50,877 nucleotides of DNA from a virus: positions 1 to 50,877 of IMG/VR virus record IMGVR_UViG_3300021437_000026. One strand, written 5' to 3'. Below the pieces are notes generated by a model. That model was not told the DNA's origin. It saw only the letters and a list, made by a program, of their open reading frames with translations, and did not search any database. Each line of letters starts with the position of its first letter. Position 1 is the stretch's first letter. This document shows, one piece after another, positions 5,521-13,384 of this stretch. The translations under genes were made by a program, and so were the position numbers.

Positions 5521-7437
5521 TTACAGTGAACTACAATTGACAGCAATTACGTCAGCGTCAGTCCAAGCAGCGGCTACACCAGTAGTACTATTGAAATTAG
5601 TGATAGTAACTGAAGTAGTGCTAAAGGCACCAGTCTGACGTGGATTGCTGCTAGCACCGTTTGTCGTGTTCCGCGCACTACACATCCAACCAATAGGTGT
5701 AAACGGTAGAGTAAACGTGGCAGTAGAAACTCCGGTGCAAGCAGTACCGACATTTGCCGAAAAGCGGTTACCAAGCGTGTTAGTGATGGTTGGAGAGGCA
5801 CAAGCAGTAACTGTCGGCAGTGACCAAGATACTGAGCCACCGGTGTTGTTGTTAAAGAGGTTATCGCCAACATCAATCAGGTTACTAGCGGCGGTCACAG
5901 AAACCCCCGGCCCTGAATTATTGTTGATCAAGTTACCCTTGACTAGCACATTAGCTGCTACACCGCCAGAGTAGTCAGCCACAAGAACGCCGTTCACACC
6001 GTTCAAGGTAATGACATTATTTTCAATGGTTACATTACTGACACCACGCGAGTACACGCCGTACTTGCTAGCACCTGTCAACACGTTGTTTGCAACGATT
6101 TGGTTGTTGGAGGTAAGAACCGCGCCTGTTGCTTGTGTTTCAAGCAGGACACCTGCAAGACCAGAACCTTCAACAATGTTGTTGGCAATGATAACGGGTT
6201 CACTTGTGTAGTCACCGGTTCCAATACCAATGCCCGAGTTACCTGTAGCCGTACCAGAGCTTCCAGAGTTTGTGATTCTGTTATGCGTGATGATGGCACC
6301 ATCGAGAAAGTCTGTTCCGATGCAAGTTGCACCCGAACCATGACCATAGATGTTGGTGACTCGGAATCGACGGATATGCGTGACAAAAATACACTTACGG
6401 CTGATGTTGCCATCGTGCGTGTCAGCATCTCTATCGATTTCCATGTCTTGGAAGGCGATATCGGTAAGAGGGACAGCCGTCGTACCTGTAGTTGTGTCGT
6501 TAAATGTGGGGAGCGTCATGTTTGACGACTTGATTATCGTCTTACCTGGACCCATTCCACGAAATGTAATCTTGCTGAATAAAGGTCCGATCGATCCGGT
6601 GATATTGAATGTTCCTGAGAGTAACTGAATGATGCAGGGAGAACCTGCGCATGCAGCTATAGCCTTCTGAATACATACTTGATCCTTAGCGCCGGTGCAG
6701 ACAAAATCTGCATTCTTGCCAAGTCGGTCATTATACAAGCCTACAGTATAAGTAACTTCCGGGGCAACCGCTACGCCATTTACAGTGGTCTTACTACCGC
6801 CGCTGACAGCAAGAGCAGGAACGGTATCTGACGGCGCTGCAAAGGCGCTAAAAGTACCATTTGAGCCAGGACGCACGGAAAGCACAGTCGGTGCTGTACT
6901 TGGCGTTGACCCGAATTGCAGGCGGACCCAATATGCAGTACTTCCATTCACGGCAGTTTGCGCCCACGATCCAGGGATCGTGAATGTGATGGCGCCACTG
7001 TTCTGGAAAGCAGAAGTGCCATCAGTGATGGTAAGCGCTGTCCATGCAGTACCGTTCCAATACTGAGCCGTCAATGTGTTTGTTGCCGTAGTGTTTGCGG
7101 CAAATGTTATAGTGATGTCCTTCCAAGTAGTTGTCTTACCCAGGTACAACTGCTGGGTATTATCAAACATCACGTTAAATGGTGTACCAAAAGAAGTCTT
7201 AGCTTCAGTTACTACGCTGGTGTAGGTAGAGGTACCGTTGAAATTATAGGCAAAGTCGAAAGATTGACCTTCTCGAACATCCCACGCATAGGTTGGTGTA
7301 GCTACATTAACACCTGAGAGGCCGGAAATTGTTCCTTTTGTCTGAGTTCCAAGGTCTATTTTTGTCTGAGCAAAACTCAAGACTGGAACGGTTGCAACAA
7401 CTAGTGCAAGTAGCGAGCTTTTCAGTTTCTTAAACAT
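5521..7437 (-). CDS. Beta-helix (pectate-lyase-like) protein with Sec signal peptide; candidate secreted depolymerase or tailspike
   Basis: The product is 638 residues. The N-terminus MFKKLKSSLLALVVATVPVL followed by SFA-Q is a textbook Sec signal peptide with a cleavage site near residue 23. Residues about 45-180 form a beta-rich domain (repeated TWKDITITF, AITFTIPGSW patterns). From about residue 245 there is a parallel beta-helix: Asn ladders such as ITHNRITNSG, VIIANNIVEGSG, VTIENNVITLNG, VLVKGNLINNNSG, and an Asp-rich turn (DMEIDRDADTHDG). The last 90 residues are a separate Cys-containing cap. Beta-helix proteins at this place usually are receptor-binding tailspikes that cleave surface sugar, but tail proteins do not carry signal peptides. 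It is last in the late operon, and AT-richer than the head genes. Confidence 0.7.
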   Translation of the reverse strand: MFKKLKSSLLALVVATVPVLSFAQTKIDLGTQTKGTISGLSGVNVATPTYAWDVREGQSFDFAYNFNGTSTYTSVVTEAKTSFGTPFNVMFDNTQQLYLGKTTTWKDITITFAANTTATNTLTAQYWNGTAWTALTITDGTSAFQNSGAITFTIPGSWAQTAVNGSTAYWVRLQFGSTPSTAPTVLSVRPGSNGTFSAFAAPSDTVPALAVSGGSKTTVNGVAVAPEVTYTVGLYNDRLGKNADFVCTGAKDQVCIQKAIAACAGSPCIIQLLSGTFNITGSIGPLFSKITFRGMGPGKTIIKSSNMTLPTFNDTTTGTTAVPLTDIAFQDMEIDRDADTHDGNISRKCIFVTHIRRFRVTNIYGHGSGATCIGTDFLDGAIITHNRITNSGSSGTATGNSGIGIGTGDYTSEPVIIANNIVEGSGLAGVLLETQATGAVLTSNNQIVANNVLTGASKYGVYSRGVSNVTIENNVITLNGVNGVLVADYSGGVAANVLVKGNLINNNSGPGVSVTAASNLIDVGDNLFNNNTGGSVSWSLPTVTACASPTITNTLGNRFSANVGTACTGVSTATFTLPFTPIGWMCSARNTTNGASSNPRQTGAFSTTSVTITNFNSTTGVAAAWTDADVIAVNCSSL

Positions 7438-7446
7438 TGTGTTTCC

Positions 7447-7860
7447 TTATGCGACTACGAAGATTGAGTCGCCGGTTAACGGCGCTGAGGCAAATGTTAT
7501 GGTTACACCGGATACTGAGTAGTCAGCTGAATTGGAGCCATCAGCTAGTGGGCTTTGGAACATGCCGTTCCTAAACACTATAACTGGAGCGGAAGCGCAC
7601 GTAAATACTGTATTAGAACCGTTACGCAGTCCAGTAGGCGAGCTTATAGTAAGTGGCGAAGCCGTACCTGTTACAGACAGGTTTCCGGATCCAAGTATGC
7701 TAACACCATTAACAGTTTTTATAGTGGTGCTGCTAACTAGGGTATCCTGCTTTCCAGACAGGGCCGTAGCTACGCTAGTGTTACCACTAGCGATTGGTGC
7801 TGTCGAAAAGTCTGAAGCGCCAGCTAGCGTAGGGCTTCCGCCCGTTGTAACTTTAATCAT
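7447..7860 (-). CDS. Tail-fibre-like protein with GKQDTLVS/IKTVNG motif
   Basis: This 137-residue protein starts at ATG 7860, behind AAGGA. It contains SGKQDTLVSSTTIKTVNG and ILGSGNLSVTG, the repeat widely found in phage fibre proteins (GKQ..L.SGTNIKT.NG..LLGSGN). The rest is Ser/Thr/Gly-rich beta sequence. It sits 9 bp before the beta-helix gene. A structural fibre or adaptor role is likely; it is too short to be a whole fibre. Confidence 0.65.
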   Translation of the reverse strand: MIKVTTGGSPTLAGASDFSTAPIASGNTSVATALSGKQDTLVSSTTIKTVNGVSILGSGNLSVTGTASPLTISSPTGLRNGSNTVFTCASAPVIVFRNGMFQSPLADGSNSADYSVSGVTITFASAPLTGDSIFVVA

Positions 7861-7877
7861 TTCATTTCCTTATTCAA

Positions 7878-7967
7878 TCAAGGGGCTGCCTTGGTGTAGG
7901 TGAAACGAACAGCATCTGTTTTGCTTTTATCAGTGACATTTGAGCTAGTCCAGTTAATTAGTTTACC
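7878..7967 (-). pseudogene. Possible decayed fragment of a tail-protein C-terminus
   Basis: In the 126-bp gap between two tail genes one frame reads GKLINWTSSNVTDKSKTDAV and then RFTYTKAAP before a stop. It looks like coding sequence for the end of a tail or fibre protein, but a TGA precedes it and no start codon is in frame. A one-base change would join it to an ATG just upstream. It is either a remnant or chance. Confidence 0.25.
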
Positions 7968-7986
7968 TCATCTACAGATCAGGATG

Positions 7987-9573
7987 TCACTTAGACACTC
8001 TAACCTTTAGCGTACCGCTTGCTAAGTCTACAGCAGAGCCAGTGCCGTTCTGAAACCACACTGATACAGTATTAGCTGCGGAAACGTAGGCGGTCAGCGC
8101 TATTCCTTGTAAGTCTAGGGAGAAGGAAACCAAGACGAAATCGCCCAAAGCAGCCCCAGTAACCGAGATGGTAGTGGTTACTCCGCTTCCTGTTGGTATG
8201 GAAGCTGGATCGTACACTGCAGAGGCTGACAGGTTTCGTCCATTTCCAAGAACCTGGCGGCAAGCTGTTCCGCCGGAGTTGACGCGGAATGTAAGGACTT
8301 CCCCCGGAACTAGTAGTCGATTTACGCCGTCAGCTAGCAGTAGGTTAGCGCTATTTACAAGTGTAGTATTGGAGTTACCAGCCTCAACCGTAAAGCATTG
8401 TCCGGCTAGTATGCCGGAAAAAGCAGTTACTGACGTGACTGCAGTGTTCCCTAAAACTAGATGCTCAGTCCCAGCTACACTTGGGGTAGCAGAATTGCTT
8501 GTGACGGAAGCCGAGCTGGTCAACTTCGCCATGCCTACAGTTTGATAAAACTGACCTGTCTTATCAAACCGCATAGCTTGTGTTGCGCCGGGTGTTGCTA
8601 TGTAGTAGTCGTCCGTCCCAGAGTTGACATAGGTTTCCCAGCAGATCGCGTTAGCGTTATCCAGGAACTGCAGTTTCTTTGTATGCCAAACAAGCTGATC
8701 AGATGCCCATTGCATGCGCACACTCGGGAATCCAAACTTTGGCAGGTCATCTCGGTCCCCGATGACAATGTTCGCCCTGAACTGCGATGACACTGCGGAA
8801 AAATTCCGCACAAAAGTCCAGTCAACGCTGCCGTCATTTACTGTTCCTGACGTATGTGACGGCTTCGTAGTTCCGGCAAGGCCTGTTGAGGCTGCCTGAT
8901 AGAGATTGAAGGACGCTAAAGCGTAATCGCCGGAGGTTACGTTGAGGCCAGTGCGCCAGGCTCCCTTTAGCGGGGTGCGCCAAACGGTATCACTTGTATC
9001 GAAATAGTAGAGTTTGAACGGGGTAGCCGGACCGGCTCCTGCATCTGAAAATCCAAAGTGCCAAGCTGGGTAGATACCAAAGTTGTCACCGACGCCTTTC
9101 ACGGAGTCTCGCGCAATACCGTGAGAACCTAGAGTGGTAGCTGAGTCAGCTGGATCGTAATTGGTACAAAATATATTGCGTATCCGATAGTTGACCCCAT
9201 CGTCTTCGTATGGGTCAAACATGAGGTCCAGCTTTGAGGCTGTGCCAGCTACATACCCGCTGGGCTCAATGTGAACTCTGGTTGCAAAAGACTGTCTGGT
9301 GTCTCTTATCAGCAAATGGCCGCCACCAGCCTGGAGGGATTTCCCTACACCAACCTTTGACATCACTATCTTCTGACTAGCACAGTCATAGACAATTACG
9401 TCATTCGGTATTGTTACCGCAGACAGGTCCAGCTGGCTATTCTTAGGATTAAATATGGCGCCGCTGTTAGAGATCGCGGCACAGGCTATAGTGAATGCAG
9501 AGGCTGCTGAGGACGGAGACGAACTAGCATTTCCGTAGTCTGACAGCCAGGGGAAGTTACCTATTAATTTCAT
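7987..9573 (-). CDS. Putative tail fibre / receptor-binding protein
   Basis: This 528-residue, Ser/Thr/Ala/Gly-rich beta protein starts MKLIGNFPWLSDYGNAS. The middle has many aromatic beta strands (FGIYPAWHFGFSD, FKLYYFDTSDTVWRTP), and the end has GDFVLVSFSLDLQGIALTA and WFQNGTGSAVDLASGTLKV, a pattern seen at the C-termini of fibre and capsule-targeting proteins. No catalytic motif was recognised. Its place between the hub genes and the beta-helix gene supports a host-range role. The DNA is visibly more AT-rich than the hub genes upstream. Confidence 0.6.
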   Translation of the reverse strand: MKLIGNFPWLSDYGNASSSPSSAASAFTIACAAISNSGAIFNPKNSQLDLSAVTIPNDVIVYDCASQKIVMSKVGVGKSLQAGGGHLLIRDTRQSFATRVHIEPSGYVAGTASKLDLMFDPYEDDGVNYRIRNIFCTNYDPADSATTLGSHGIARDSVKGVGDNFGIYPAWHFGFSDAGAGPATPFKLYYFDTSDTVWRTPLKGAWRTGLNVTSGDYALASFNLYQAASTGLAGTTKPSHTSGTVNDGSVDWTFVRNFSAVSSQFRANIVIGDRDDLPKFGFPSVRMQWASDQLVWHTKKLQFLDNANAICWETYVNSGTDDYYIATPGATQAMRFDKTGQFYQTVGMAKLTSSASVTSNSATPSVAGTEHLVLGNTAVTSVTAFSGILAGQCFTVEAGNSNTTLVNSANLLLADGVNRLLVPGEVLTFRVNSGGTACRQVLGNGRNLSASAVYDPASIPTGSGVTTTISVTGAALGDFVLVSFSLDLQGIALTAYVSAANTVSVWFQNGTGSAVDLASGTLKVRVSK

Positions 9574-9579
9574 GAATAG

Positions 9580-9708
9580 CTACCCGCGTATGTTTGGTGT
9601 TGCCGAATCATAGTGGTAGGAATACCCTTCTATGGTCGAGCTATCCGCCGCTGCTGCAGCGGACTGGAGAGAGGTCGGGGATAGGGCCCCATTTGTAATT
9701 TTAATCAG
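9580..9708 (-). CDS. Small fibre-associated ORF lacking an ATG start
   Basis: An open frame reads IKITNGALSPTSLQS, an Ala tract, then a Tyr-rich end. Its first codons closely resemble the start of the gene at 7860 (IKVTTGG) at DNA level too, but the ATG is a CTG here. The stop is 6 bp before the next gene, as expected in this operon. It is either a CTG-started 42-residue protein or a degraded duplicate. Confidence 0.35.
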   Translation of the reverse strand: MIKITNGALSPTSLQSAAAAADSSTIEGYSYHYDSATPNIRG

Positions 9709-9709
9709 T

Positions 9710-10144
9710 TCAGATCAGGGAGTAGGTTCCAAACCCATACACGACCACCGCAGAGTCTGCAGCCTCGGTCACAAATTCAGTGTAGGAGGCAACACCCGGA
9801 AAAGTCTGGGTCACCCCGCCACCAGCACCGAGCGTTTCAACTGTCATGCTCTGCCCCGAGTCGGGCAGTAGCGTCAGCCGCCTCCCAAGCGTGCCACCAG
9901 TCAGCACTACCGTACCGTGAGACACGGAAACGGACACCTGGTTGACGATAGGCGGGTAAACAGTAGCCCCGTTTTGATATGCCAGCTTTCCGGTAGCGTT
10001 ACCCTGCAGGACGACAGAGTACCCTCCCTCCCCAGCCAACGCCGCCTGTTGGCTCGTGGTGGGTGTTACCCCGCTAGTCAGGTCAAAACTGTTATCGACC
10101 TGATCCGCCTGCTTCATCCGGTATGCTAGTAAAGCACCAATCAT
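9710..10144 (-). CDS. Hypothetical tail-associated protein, 144 residues
   Basis: Start ATG 10144 directly follows the upstream stop (TGAAATG). The protein begins with a helix (MIGALLAYRMKQADQVDNSF) and continues as Gly/Thr/Val-rich beta strands (VNQVSVSVSHGTVVLTGG, MTVETLGAGGGVTQTFPG). No family was recognised. It is placed between the holin-like genes and the fibre genes. Confidence 0.55.
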   Translation of the reverse strand: MIGALLAYRMKQADQVDNSFDLTSGVTPTTSQQAALAGEGGYSVVLQGNATGKLAYQNGATVYPPIVNQVSVSVSHGTVVLTGGTLGRRLTLLPDSGQSMTVETLGAGGGVTQTFPGVASYTEFVTEAADSAVVVYGFGTYSLI

Positions 10145-10145
10145 T

Positions 10146-10382
10146 TCAGTTCTCCAAGTGGAAAAAGCGCGCTAGGTTGTGCCACTTATGCTTCCCAACC
10201 AGCACTAATACTAACCCAGCCGCTACCGTTAGCAGCCCCCGGTCCGTATCCCCAAAGGCAACCCCCAAAACCCCAAAGGAAACAGCAATAAGGCCTGCCT
10301 TGTTCCATACTCCCTCGTCTATCCGGGGGTGGAGTACGACGATAGCCAGGGCTACGAAAACAGCAACGGTTAGCAGCTTCAT
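10146..10382 (-). CDS. Small membrane protein, possible holin partner
   Basis: This 78-residue protein has three hydrophobic segments: residues about 3-17 (LLTVAVFVALAIVVL), 28-43 (AGLIAVSFGVLGVAFG) and 48-62 (GLLTVAAGLVLVLVG), with a basic tail. Its ATG overlaps the stop of the upstream holin-like gene (ATGA). Paired membrane genes between tail genes commonly form a holin/antiholin or holin/pinholin set. Confidence 0.55.
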   Translation of the reverse strand: MKLLTVAVFVALAIVVLHPRIDEGVWNKAGLIAVSFGVLGVAFGDTDRGLLTVAAGLVLVLVGKHKWHNLARFFHLEN

Positions 10383-10687
10383 TTGTTTCTCGAAAAGTAG
10401 CCAAGCAGGTTGGCGGTCTTAATCTCTTCGATAATCCGGTTGGTGAGGTTGAGACCGAAGAGGCCCATCAGGAAACTAACTGCCGCTACCGGTCTTTCCC
10501 CGTGCAGCGCCAGCCATTCCGAGGTAAACGGTCCGAGGTAAATGGCAATCACAGAGCCGGAGGCTAGGTTGACTCCCCTCTCCCAGCGCGAAGCTCCCGG
10601 GCTATACCTGAGGGCTACCAAAGACCCTAAAATTCCTGCACTGGCCGGGTGAGTAACTACGCTCCCCGGGTCTATGTCACTGCTCAT
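10379..10687 (-). CDS. Putative holin
   Basis: The preferred ATG at 10687 overlaps the previous stop (TGATG), giving 102 residues. The hydrophobic stretches are GILGSLVALRY, SGSVIAIYLGPF and AAVSFLMGLFGLNLT, with a short soluble N-terminus and a charged C-terminus (EEIKTANLLGYFSRNK). This is the layout of phage holins of 90-110 residues. No endolysin lies nearby, which weakens the call; it could be another small membrane protein. Confidence 0.5.
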   Translation of the reverse strand: MSSDIDPGSVVTHPASAGILGSLVALRYSPGASRWERGVNLASGSVIAIYLGPFTSEWLALHGERPVAAVSFLMGLFGLNLTNRIIEEIKTANLLGYFSRNK

Positions 10688-11037
10688 CAGGCAATACTCC
10701 AAAATCCCGTGCTTGATCCCGTGGTACAGGTAAGGCGGACCCTATCCACCTCGTCCCCCGCCTCCCCCATGAAACCGGTCGAGTCCGTCACTGTGCCAAC
10801 ACTTGAGTATGAGGTTCCGCCGTTGGTTGACGACTCGACTAGCACCGTACTTGACGCCCCCGGGGTAACACTAAGCACCCAAGGCTTTCCGACCCTATCC
10901 AGGCTCGATAAATTAATTACCACCGGAGTAGAGCTTGTGATACTCCCGGCGGTGCCGCTTACTGCGCTGAAGTTCTCGTCCAGCTTGGACGGAGGCTGGG
11001 CGCCGGTTAGCGTGCTGAAGACGTGTGGGAGGGCCAT
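10687..11037 (-). CDS. Hypothetical tail-tip protein, 116 residues
   Basis: The protein starts MALPHVFSTLTGAQPPSKLD, a form common among small proteins next to tail hub genes, with a Leu-Asp-Asn-Phe helix (KLDENFSAVSG), then beta strands rich in Ser/Thr. It begins 14 bp past the hub gene stop and overlaps the holin-like gene by one base. It is probably a minor structural or fibre-linking protein. Confidence 0.55.
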   Translation of the reverse strand: MALPHVFSTLTGAQPPSKLDENFSAVSGTAGSITSSTPVVINLSSLDRVGKPWVLSVTPGASSTVLVESSTNGGTSYSSVGTVTDSTGFMGEAGDEVDRVRLTCTTGSSTGFWSIA

Positions 11038-11050
11038 GCTGGATCATACC

Positions 11051-13384
11051 TCAAGCGATCGTAAAATTGAGCTGCGCCCCGTCCCAGGAGCCCAACCCTC
11101 CTCGGCGAGCCGCAATTGTCACGATGACGGGGCCATGGTCGGCTAGGGTGACGGAGGTGTCCGAGGGGAAGAGGCTGTAGGACAGCCCTGCGCTGACCAC
11201 GAACACCTCCAGGTAGTAGTCGGTCCCCGAGTCCGCAGACAGCCCGGCCGTGTCGTGTGGGTAAACGCGGTCCGGCTGCGCTGGGCGGGGCAGCCAGGTG
11301 ATGACCGCCGGGAAATCCACGGCGCCACTGGCGTAGGGCACGCCGTTGACCGCGACCAAGGCGGGAGCCGGTGGTTTGCCCGCGCGGTTGGCAGTCGCGA
11401 TGGAGAACCGCGTCGCCTCCAGCTTCGGCTGAGAGCCCGCAGAGGTGATCGTGCGGGCGCCAAGTTCGGCGGTCACATCGGTCGTAGCCGCCAGGTCTTC
11501 ACGCACTGCAGCGGTGGCCAGCACGTAGACCCACTCCCCTGCCGGGTGCTCGTGGGGTGAGGTATCCAGTACGGCCCGCTCGACGTCGAGGAAAGTCGTC
11601 GTGCCGTCCCCGTTGCGAGTGACCGCGCGGTACGCTATCAGCTCGTAACCCACCGCCAAGAGTGTGCGCCCGGCGTCGTGATCCGCAGTGGTCGGATTCA
11701 TCAGGTTGTCGGGTAGGGACAACGCAAGGGTCAGGCTCGACAGCACCGCACCCGACCACATGGGCATCGCCGTGGGTAGGGGCGCTGCCACGGCGAAGGG
11801 GTAGACCGTTGGGTCACTGGCGTCGCCAAGGACGATCGCAGTGAAGCCGGTGTGCGCCCGAGTCGGCGCTTGCGGGCCGAAGATGACGTTGCGGGTGGCG
11901 CGCGGCACCAGGAAGTAGGGTGCCTCGATAAGCAGGGCTGCTGCGACCGGCCGGGGCGTTGCGTCCTCAGCCACCCAGCCGCCGGGTGGGGCGGGGGTGA
12001 AGGTATTTGAATCGGCCGAGTAGATGTCCTCCAGCGCGGTCACTGTAACCGCCGTGGTGTCCGGCCCACCGAGGTCAACCTTGGCAACACGGAAGATCGC
12101 GTTGACCGGCGGGTAGCCCCACTGCAATCGGAAAGCCTCCCCGGGCACAAGCGTGGCCAGCGCGCGGTCGCCTGTCACCTGGACCTTGCTCAGGGGGTAG
12201 CTGTAGGCGCGCAGGGCGCGCTCCGCCACGAGCATTGCAGACGTGCCGGAGGTGAGGCCCGGCAGGTCGATTGTGGTCAGGTCCACGGCACCCCCGAGAG
12301 CGCGCACGGCGGCGCTATTCTGGGCCATCACGCCACCCTTCTCCCCTTGCCGGGCACGGTCGGTGTAGGTGACCTTGACGGTGTTGTGCAGCTCAGTCCA
12401 GGATAACCGAGTCATGTCGATCGCGCTGATATTCGTCTTGTCAAAAATCGGCGGCGAATCACCTACCGCATCACGTATCAGCTTCAACGAGATGAGCCCC
12501 GTAACAGGGTCTTCAAATACCGCACCGTCGATGTATTTAAGCAAGTCTTGAACATGCTGGCTCAAGTCGGCCGAGGAGGCTATAGACAACGAGATGCCAA
12601 TACCCTCCGAGTACAGCACCTCCGCTGCGGATCGCCACGCGGCTAGGTCGAATGATGCGACCGGCTCCCCAGCACAGTCGATCGTTTCAGACATGAGGTA
12701 GTAGAGCACGCACACCGGGTTGCTATCATCGCCGATACGGTGTTTCCCTCCGGTAACGCCGAGCGAGTTGACGTAGTGGTCAATAGTGAAAGTAAGGGGG
12801 CGCAGGGTGACGCTGGTTCCCATGTACATATTTTGGGAGACCGCGTAGGCGATGCGCCGGAACGCCGGTATCTCAGTTCCCGTGACTTGCGCTAAATACA
12901 GGTCTCGCGCTTGCGTCGGGGTGCCTTTGTACACCCGCAGGATGCCGGATACGCCGCCACCTTGATCCTCCCCGCCTAGCAGGTTCGGTGCGTTGATATT
13001 GAACTCGATGTAGTCCCCGCCATCCGTTTTGGTGTAGAGTGAAGGGTTGACGTCCGTACCATCAATTGACAGCCCTTGGATATCGTCGATCGGCCCCATG
13101 CACAGTGTGTACTGAGCGGATAGGAAATACTTGAAGCCGACAGTGACTTTTTCCTTCACTATGGCTACGGAGCTGAGGCCCCCATACCACGAGACATTCT
13201 GTTGGGTTGTCTTGACGCGACCGAATATCAAGGGAACCGCAGTTGCCTCGCTGATGGTAGGGGCGTTGACGTCCTCAATACCCTGCCTGCGGGCATCCGC
13301 TTGGCGTGGTGGCTCAGGAGTAAGAAACTTCTTGGTAACGTAAGATACCAGTATCATCCAAGCCAGCTGTATCAGGAAGTTCAT
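11051..13384 (-). CDS. Tail hub / tip attachment protein (gpJ- or GTA-hub-like)
   Basis: This 777-residue protein has the hallmarks of hub proteins: a hydrophobic start (FLIQLAWMILVSYVTKKFL), then PTISEATAVPLIFGRVKTTQ, the entry motif of the family (P.....IP.v.G......N), a central domain used to scaffold the tail tube end, and C-terminal fibronectin-like strands. Family role: closing the tail tube and linking it to receptor-binding fibres. Its ATG overlaps the stop of the upstream tail gene (ATGA). It follows the order tape measure, distal tail, DUF2163-type, hub known in gene-transfer-agent-like tails. Confidence 0.8.
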   Translation of the reverse strand: MNFLIQLAWMILVSYVTKKFLTPEPPRQADARRQGIEDVNAPTISEATAVPLIFGRVKTTQQNVSWYGGLSSVAIVKEKVTVGFKYFLSAQYTLCMGPIDDIQGLSIDGTDVNPSLYTKTDGGDYIEFNINAPNLLGGEDQGGGVSGILRVYKGTPTQARDLYLAQVTGTEIPAFRRIAYAVSQNMYMGTSVTLRPLTFTIDHYVNSLGVTGGKHRIGDDSNPVCVLYYLMSETIDCAGEPVASFDLAAWRSAAEVLYSEGIGISLSIASSADLSQHVQDLLKYIDGAVFEDPVTGLISLKLIRDAVGDSPPIFDKTNISAIDMTRLSWTELHNTVKVTYTDRARQGEKGGVMAQNSAAVRALGGAVDLTTIDLPGLTSGTSAMLVAERALRAYSYPLSKVQVTGDRALATLVPGEAFRLQWGYPPVNAIFRVAKVDLGGPDTTAVTVTALEDIYSADSNTFTPAPPGGWVAEDATPRPVAAALLIEAPYFLVPRATRNVIFGPQAPTRAHTGFTAIVLGDASDPTVYPFAVAAPLPTAMPMWSGAVLSSLTLALSLPDNLMNPTTADHDAGRTLLAVGYELIAYRAVTRNGDGTTTFLDVERAVLDTSPHEHPAGEWVYVLATAAVREDLAATTDVTAELGARTITSAGSQPKLEATRFSIATANRAGKPPAPALVAVNGVPYASGAVDFPAVITWLPRPAQPDRVYPHDTAGLSADSGTDYYLEVFVVSAGLSYSLFPSDTSVTLADHGPVIVTIAARRGGLGSWDGAQLNFTIA

